A stretch of DNA of 28,427 bases from UBA1081 sp045537555 (lineage in GTDB: Bacteria > Bacillota > Clostridia > Oscillospirales > Acutalibacteraceae), in the NCBI GenBank assembly GCA_045537555.1, contig JAZSPR010000120.1, positions 1-28,427 of the forward strand, given 5' to 3'. The notes beneath the pieces are model-generated. The model was not told where the DNA came from. It worked only from the letters and a program-made list of their open reading frames with translations, and made no database searches. Of the stretch, positions 24,887 through 28,427 are shown one piece after another. A program made the translations under genes and the position numbers. Each line of letters begins with the position of its first letter. The stretch's first letter is position 1.

Positions 24887-24915
24887 ATTATAACATAAGT
24901 CTTTTCTGCTTTCAA
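24887..24915 (-). promoter_or_regulatory. Promoter of the anchored unknown gene
   Basis: Minus strand: TTGAAA (24910-24915), 17-base spacer, TATAAT (24887-24892). It is packed directly against the terminator of the metallophosphoesterase gene. Confidence 0.85.
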
Positions 24916-24918
24916 CAA

Positions 24919-24951
24919 CAAAAAAAACAGCCATTCACGAAGAATGACTGT
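24919..24951 (-). terminator. Terminator of the metallophosphoesterase gene
   Basis: Minus-strand stem of 10 bp with one G-T pair (24942-24951 with 24927-24936), 5-base loop, then a T-run of 7-8 (24920-24927). It starts 16 bases after the stop codon. Confidence 0.9.
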
Positions 24952-24966
24952 CTGATATTCTGTTTA

Positions 24967-26118
24967 TCAACCGAACATACCGCTGAGACTGCCGAATATA
25001 GCACTGAATACAGCGATAAGATTGCTGAAGAAAGCAAAGAAATCGTGCATAAACATTGCCATTGCATCATCAGCAAAAAGGTCCTGATACTTAACCATAT
25101 ATGTTTCGTATTCAGAGGGAGCAGCTTCGTTGAGAGTGAACATTCTGATACCTCTTACTTCTGTCATACCGTATGACTGGAAGCCGCATGTGGGAGAGTT
25201 GATGAGGTCAATACCCTTGTAAGGAACAATAAATGAGTTTGAGTGGTCATGACCTGTAACGATACCGATAACATCGCCGCCCTCAACAAGAGCGTCAAAC
25301 TGACCGCCGTTTGTTGCTGAAGGACAGGGAGGTTCGCCCATAAAGCTACCTTCTGCTGCTGTTTCGGGAAGAGCATAGAACTTGCCGTACTTGGAAATTG
25401 CACCGGGTGTACCTGCAGGAACTTCATCAAGAGCTTCGAAAATTTCAGGAACAATAATGTGCTGGAATGCGAGTGAAGGAACAACTTCGCCGCCGTTTGC
25501 AGCCTTGAGTTCTGCAGACTTTGCCTTGTACCAGTCAATCTGGCTCTGCTTTACATGGTCATATCCGCCGTTTTCATCATAACTGCCTGAGTCGAAAAGC
25601 CAGCAGTTGAAAACGATATCATCAGCATCTGTTGATGAGAAAATGGGCACATTGTATGTACCTACGCCGTCAAGTGCTTCGCCTTCATCAAAACCGATAA
25701 AGCAGCTGTACTCTTCATAGACCTTCATCTGGTCTTCCTTGCTCATTCTTCCGCCGTCATCGTCATGATTGCCGAAAACCATAGCAACGGGAATACCGTA
25801 GGGCTCAAGGATATCCATAAATGCTCTGATAGCCTTTGCGCTTCTGTCAGCATTAGGTGTGATGTGACCTGCAATGTTATCACCTGTAAGGATGATAAGG
25901 TCAGGCTGTTCTGCAGCAACAGCAGCATCAATGAAGTTTGCTGTAACGCTCAGGAGCATAGCATCGTCCTGAATGTCTGCAAGGTTCATAATTTTAAATG
26001 TGCCGTCTTCGTTAAACTGAAGTTTTGCCTCTTCTGCCGGAGTAAGTGCGGATGCACAGGGCATAAGAGCACATACAGCCATGATAACTGTCATCATAAT
26101 TGCTGTAAATTTTTTCAT
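24967..26118 (-). CDS. Secreted calcineurin-like metallophosphoesterase
   Basis: 383-aa secreted hydrolase with a dimetal site, probably a phosphatase or phosphodiesterase acting on a surface or scavenged substrate. Residues 1-24 are a signal peptide (CASA site). Family motifs are LADIQ (Asp48, with Gln50 where His is usual), TGDN (Asp80), FGNHDDDG (Asn117, His118), FQHII (His near 226) and VTGHDHSNS. The C-terminal 25 residues are hydrophobic and Phe-rich (FFAFFSNLIAVFSAIFGSL), which could attach it to the membrane. AGGAGG is 7 bases before ATG, and a promoter is present upstream. Substrate cannot be named; purple acid phosphatase and 3',5'-cAMP phosphodiesterase relatives share these motifs. 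Confidence 0.88.
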   Translation of the reverse strand: MKKFTAIMMTVIMAVCALMPCASALTPAEEAKLQFNEDGTFKIMNLADIQDDAMLLSVTANFIDAAVAAEQPDLIILTGDNIAGHITPNADRSAKAIRAFMDILEPYGIPVAMVFGNHDDDGGRMSKEDQMKVYEEYSCFIGFDEGEALDGVGTYNVPIFSSTDADDIVFNCWLFDSGSYDENGGYDHVKQSQIDWYKAKSAELKAANGGEVVPSLAFQHIIVPEIFEALDEVPAGTPGAISKYGKFYALPETAAEGSFMGEPPCPSATNGGQFDALVEGGDVIGIVTGHDHSNSFIVPYKGIDLINSPTCGFQSYGMTEVRGIRMFTLNEAAPSEYETYMVKYQDLFADDAMAMFMHDFFAFFSNLIAVFSAIFGSLSGMFG

Positions 26119-26151
26119 GAGAAAACCTCCTGATTTTTATTTAGCATTTCC

Positions 26152-26179
26152 ATTATAATTCAAATTTTTTATTTGTCAA
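26152..26179 (-). promoter_or_regulatory. Promoter of the metallophosphoesterase gene
   Basis: Minus strand: TTGACA (26174-26179), 16-base spacer, TATAAT (26152-26157), 34 bases before the ATG. Confidence 0.8.
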
Positions 26180-26262
26180 CACTTTTAAATCATTATTAAC
26201 AAAATAAATCAAATAAAATACAGTTATAAAAGCATATTCAATAATAATTGAATAAAAAGCTC

Positions 26263-26291
26263 TTGTAATTATTAGAATAATATTGTATAAT
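26263..26291 (+). promoter_or_regulatory. Promoter of the three-span membrane gene
   Basis: TTGTAA (26263-26268), 17-base spacer, TATAAT (26286-26291), 33 bases before ATG. Immediately upstream is a small inverted repeat with 8-bp arms (tattcaat at 26235-26242, attgaata at 26247-26254), which may be an operator or simply AT-rich DNA. Confidence 0.7.
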
Positions 26292-26324
26292 ACATTTTAA
26301 CTATTATTTACAGGAGTTGAGAAA

Positions 26325-28178
26325 ATGAGCGATCCTATCAAAGTTGACTTTTCCGATAAGGGAAAAGGCAGGGGCTCTTCAACAAAAGAAGTTTACATTC
26401 CCCCTGAAAAGGCAGGACTCAAAATTTTTATCAGTATCATTATGACAATCATAGGCGGAGCAGTTGCTTATTACTTCTTGCTTCCCCCCATGAACTTCGG
26501 TGCAATTGATTTCTATGTTTATTGGGCAGTTGTTGCGGCAATTTTTGTCGGTTCAAACTTCCTTTTATCAAAAGCATTCATCCGCCCCGAATATATCCCT
26601 TATGTTAAAAAGGTTGCAATTGCACCCATTATCATTGTTGTTATTCTTGCTCTCGTTCTCGGTGTGGGTTATCTCACATCAAGCGTGTTCTTCAGAGCAG
26701 CATCATACAGCGAACTGCTTTCATTCAATGAGAGTACAGACCTTGACTCAGGTGTTACAAAAATTGACAGCACTATTGATTTCCGCAACGTTGCAATGAT
26801 TGACGCAGCAGCTGCTGAAAAACTTGCCGACAAGGTTCTCGGTGACCTTGCAACAATCGGTCTTGAATCACAGTTTGAACTTGCAAGTGAATACTCAACA
26901 CAGATTAACTACAACGGTGCTCCCTGCAGAGTTTATCCTCTGAGATACGGCAACTTCTTCAAGTGGCTCAACAACACAAAAGACGGTTTCCCCGGTTATG
27001 TTATCGTTAACATGAACAATCAGGAAACTGAATTTGTTCTTCTTGATGAAACATCATCTGCAGGCTACATGAAGTATTCACCCACAGAATTCCTTCAGAA
27101 GAATTTAAGACGTATTGTCCGTTTTGAATATCCTACAGCAATTATCGGTAACATTTCATTTGAAGCAGACGACAACGGTACACCCTATTGGATCTGCGAA
27201 GTTATTGAAAAGAAAGTCGGTCTCATCGGCGGTGACGATGTAAAGGCTATCGTTATGGTTGATGCCGTTTCAGGTGATTCAAAGTACTTTACAATCGAAG
27301 AAGTAAAAGCAGGCGAAGCAACAGATGCACTAGGCAACACAGTAAGCCTTTCATGGATTGACCAGGTATTCAATGCAGACCTTCTTGTTCAGCAGTATAA
27401 CTACTACGGCACATACCTCAACGGTTTCTGGAACTCAATCTTCGGTCAGTCAGGCGTTAAAAAGGCAACTGTAGGTTCAAGCTACATTGCAATGGATGAC
27501 GACGTTTATATCTACACAGGCGTAACAAGTGTTACTGCCGACGAATCAATTCTCGGTTTCATTCTTATCAACCAGAGAACAAAGGATGCTATCTTCTATA
27601 CTACAACAGGTGCAACAGAATCTGCAGCACAGAACTCAGCACAGGGTGCTCTTTCAGATAAAGGCTGGACAGCAACATTCCCGCTCCTTATCAACCTTGA
27701 CGGCGAAGCAACTTACTTCATGTCAATGAAAGACGCAAGTAATGTTGTAAAGGGTTATGCAATGGTTAACGTAAGCAACTACAACATCGTTGCAACAGAC
27801 GCCGCAGACGGTAACCCCGACCTTGTAAAGTGTATCAATAACTATTCAAAGGTTCTCAAGGATACAAAGAATGTATCAATCAAAGTTGACACATCAATTG
27901 CTCCCGAAACACCTTCAACAGACACAAACGAAAATACAGAATCAACCGTAAATTCTGTTTCAGGTGTTATTACAGATATCAAGTCACAGATTGAAAACGG
28001 TTCAACATGTTACTATATCAAGGTTGCAGACAGATACTTCAAAGTAAGTGCCGACGATGTTCCCGAAGCAATCTTCCTTGAAAAAGGCGACAATGTAACG
28101 GTAACTTTCAAGAATTCAGACGGTGCATGGGCAGAGGCTACAGATATCTCAGCCGCAGAACAGGAAAGCGTAGCATAA
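26325..28178 (+). CDS. Three-span membrane protein with large extracellular part, unknown function
   Basis: 617-aa protein I do not recognise. Residues 1-30 are a charged cytoplasmic start, then spans at 33-53, 62-82 and 96-118. The rest, nearly 500 aa, is predicted outside (odd number of spans with a charged cytoplasmic start). It contains two similar-looking stretches of beta strands of the type GYVIVNMNNQETEFVLLDE and ILGFILINQRTKDAIFY, recalling PepSY-like or repeat folds, but this is by eye. A Thr/Ser/Asn-rich linker (about 510-530) leads to a last domain (about 535-605) with GVITDIKSQI, YYIKVADRYFKVS and EKGDNVTVTF, OB-fold-like. CAGGAG is 9 bases before ATG. A terminator follows. It is transcribed away from the phosphoesterase gene. 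Confidence 0.75.
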   Translation: MSDPIKVDFSDKGKGRGSSTKEVYIPPEKAGLKIFISIIMTIIGGAVAYYFLLPPMNFGAIDFYVYWAVVAAIFVGSNFLLSKAFIRPEYIPYVKKVAIAPIIIVVILALVLGVGYLTSSVFFRAASYSELLSFNESTDLDSGVTKIDSTIDFRNVAMIDAAAAEKLADKVLGDLATIGLESQFELASEYSTQINYNGAPCRVYPLRYGNFFKWLNNTKDGFPGYVIVNMNNQETEFVLLDETSSAGYMKYSPTEFLQKNLRRIVRFEYPTAIIGNISFEADDNGTPYWICEVIEKKVGLIGGDDVKAIVMVDAVSGDSKYFTIEEVKAGEATDALGNTVSLSWIDQVFNADLLVQQYNYYGTYLNGFWNSIFGQSGVKKATVGSSYIAMDDDVYIYTGVTSVTADESILGFILINQRTKDAIFYTTTGATESAAQNSAQGALSDKGWTATFPLLINLDGEATYFMSMKDASNVVKGYAMVNVSNYNIVATDAADGNPDLVKCINNYSKVLKDTKNVSIKVDTSIAPETPSTDTNENTESTVNSVSGVITDIKSQIENGSTCYYIKVADRYFKVSADDVPEAIFLEKGDNVTVTFKNSDGAWAEATDISAAEQESVA

Positions 28179-28199
28179 AAACTTTATAAAAATAATCAA

Positions 28200-28226
28200 G
28201 GAGTCGTTCATTGAACGGCTCCTTTT
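28200..28226 (+). terminator. Terminator of the three-span membrane gene
   Basis: 10-bp stem with one T-G pair (28200-28209 with 28213-28222), loop ATT, then TTTT (28223-28226). It begins 22 bases after the stop codon. Confidence 0.9.
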
Positions 28227-28231
28227 GTTAT

Positions 28232-28427
28232 ACAAATCAGAATTTGTCGAACTGAAGTTCAACAAAAATTCTCAATTCTCAATGCGCAATGCTCAATTGT
28301 GGAAAGGGCTTCGCCCTTTGACCCATTTATATAATTCAAGCCCGAAGGGCTTCCGAAATTGCGAATTGAGCATTTCAAATTGCGAATTTAAAAGAGCCCT
28401 ACAAATTATTGTTTGTTTATTTCCGTT
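28232..28427. repeat. Hairpin-array intergenic element, copy C (cut by the window end)
   Basis: Further string of small palindromes: CAAAT-CAGA-ATTTG at 28233-28246, GAACT-GA-AGTTC at about 28249-28260, AAAGGGC-TTC-GCCCTTT at 28303-28319 and AAGCCC-GAA-GGGCTT at 28338-28352. An outer pair aatgctcaatt/aattgagcatt (28288-28298 with 28364-28374) encloses the last two. CCCTACAAATTATTG near 28397 resembles the tails of copies A and B. No coding sign seen. The element may continue beyond the window. Confidence 0.65.

Noticed and set aside
24863..24934. Longer start for the anchored unknown protein at 24934
   Set aside because: It would place the start upstream of the promoter -10 and without a ribosome site.

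Overview
The window looks like chromosomal DNA of an anaerobic low-GC Gram-positive bacterium, most likely a gut-type clostridium of the Oscillospiraceae/Ruminococcaceae. The signs are AAGGAGG-type ribosome binding sites, near-perfect TTGACA-17-TATAAT promoters, secreted proteins with dockerin-like C-termini of the DARLALRISAKLE type, LRR_5 (BspA-like) repeats, and a CotH kinase. No rRNA, tRNA, CRISPR array, phage or transposase gene was seen. Taxonomy is inferred from gene style only.

Layout. (1) 185-9994, minus strand: a seven-gene surface-glycan operon read from one consensus promoter at 10040-10068. In transcription order it encodes an ABC-2 permease (Wzm/TagG type), a short ATPase (Wzt/TagH type), a 106-aa coiled-coil protein, a 1073-aa multidomain glycosyltransferase, UDP-ManNAc dehydrogenase (WecC), UDP-GlcNAc 2-epimerase (WecB) and a secreted SGNH/sialate-O-acetylesterase-like enzyme. 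Together they would make UDP-ManNAcA, build a ManNAc/ManNAcA-containing glycan, export it and trim acetyl groups. (2) 10217-13518, plus strand: a very unusual protein with a sigma-factor-like cytoplasmic part, one membrane span and a GLUG-repeat ectodomain, then a membrane-anchored BspA-like LRR protein. (3) 13644-16131, plus strand: a second sugar operon (SDR epimerase, cupin, HddC-GmhB fusion) pointing to GDP-heptose or a related nucleotide sugar. (4) 16497-18753, minus strand: an ECF sigma factor and a membrane protein that is probably its anti-sigma factor, translationally coupled. (5) 18873-23900, minus strand: two large secreted proteins, a CotH-family kinase with a dockerin and a Ser/Glu-rich dockerin protein that shares its His/Cys repeats. 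(6) 24125-28178: a small anchored lipoprotein-like or membrane protein of unknown function, a secreted metallophosphoesterase, and a three-span membrane protein of unknown function.

The window reads as a cell-envelope neighbourhood: glycan synthesis and export, surface proteins, and two different ways of linking a sigma-like domain to the outside of the cell (one split into two genes, one fused). Three intergenic regions (12-140, 16184-16376, 28232-28427) carry the same kind of non-coding element, a string of short perfect hairpins often with TTC/GAA triloops and ending near CCCTACRA. The points most worth following are the sigma-membrane-GLUG fusion, the CotH kinase beside an S-x-E-rich candidate substrate, and the hairpin-array family.
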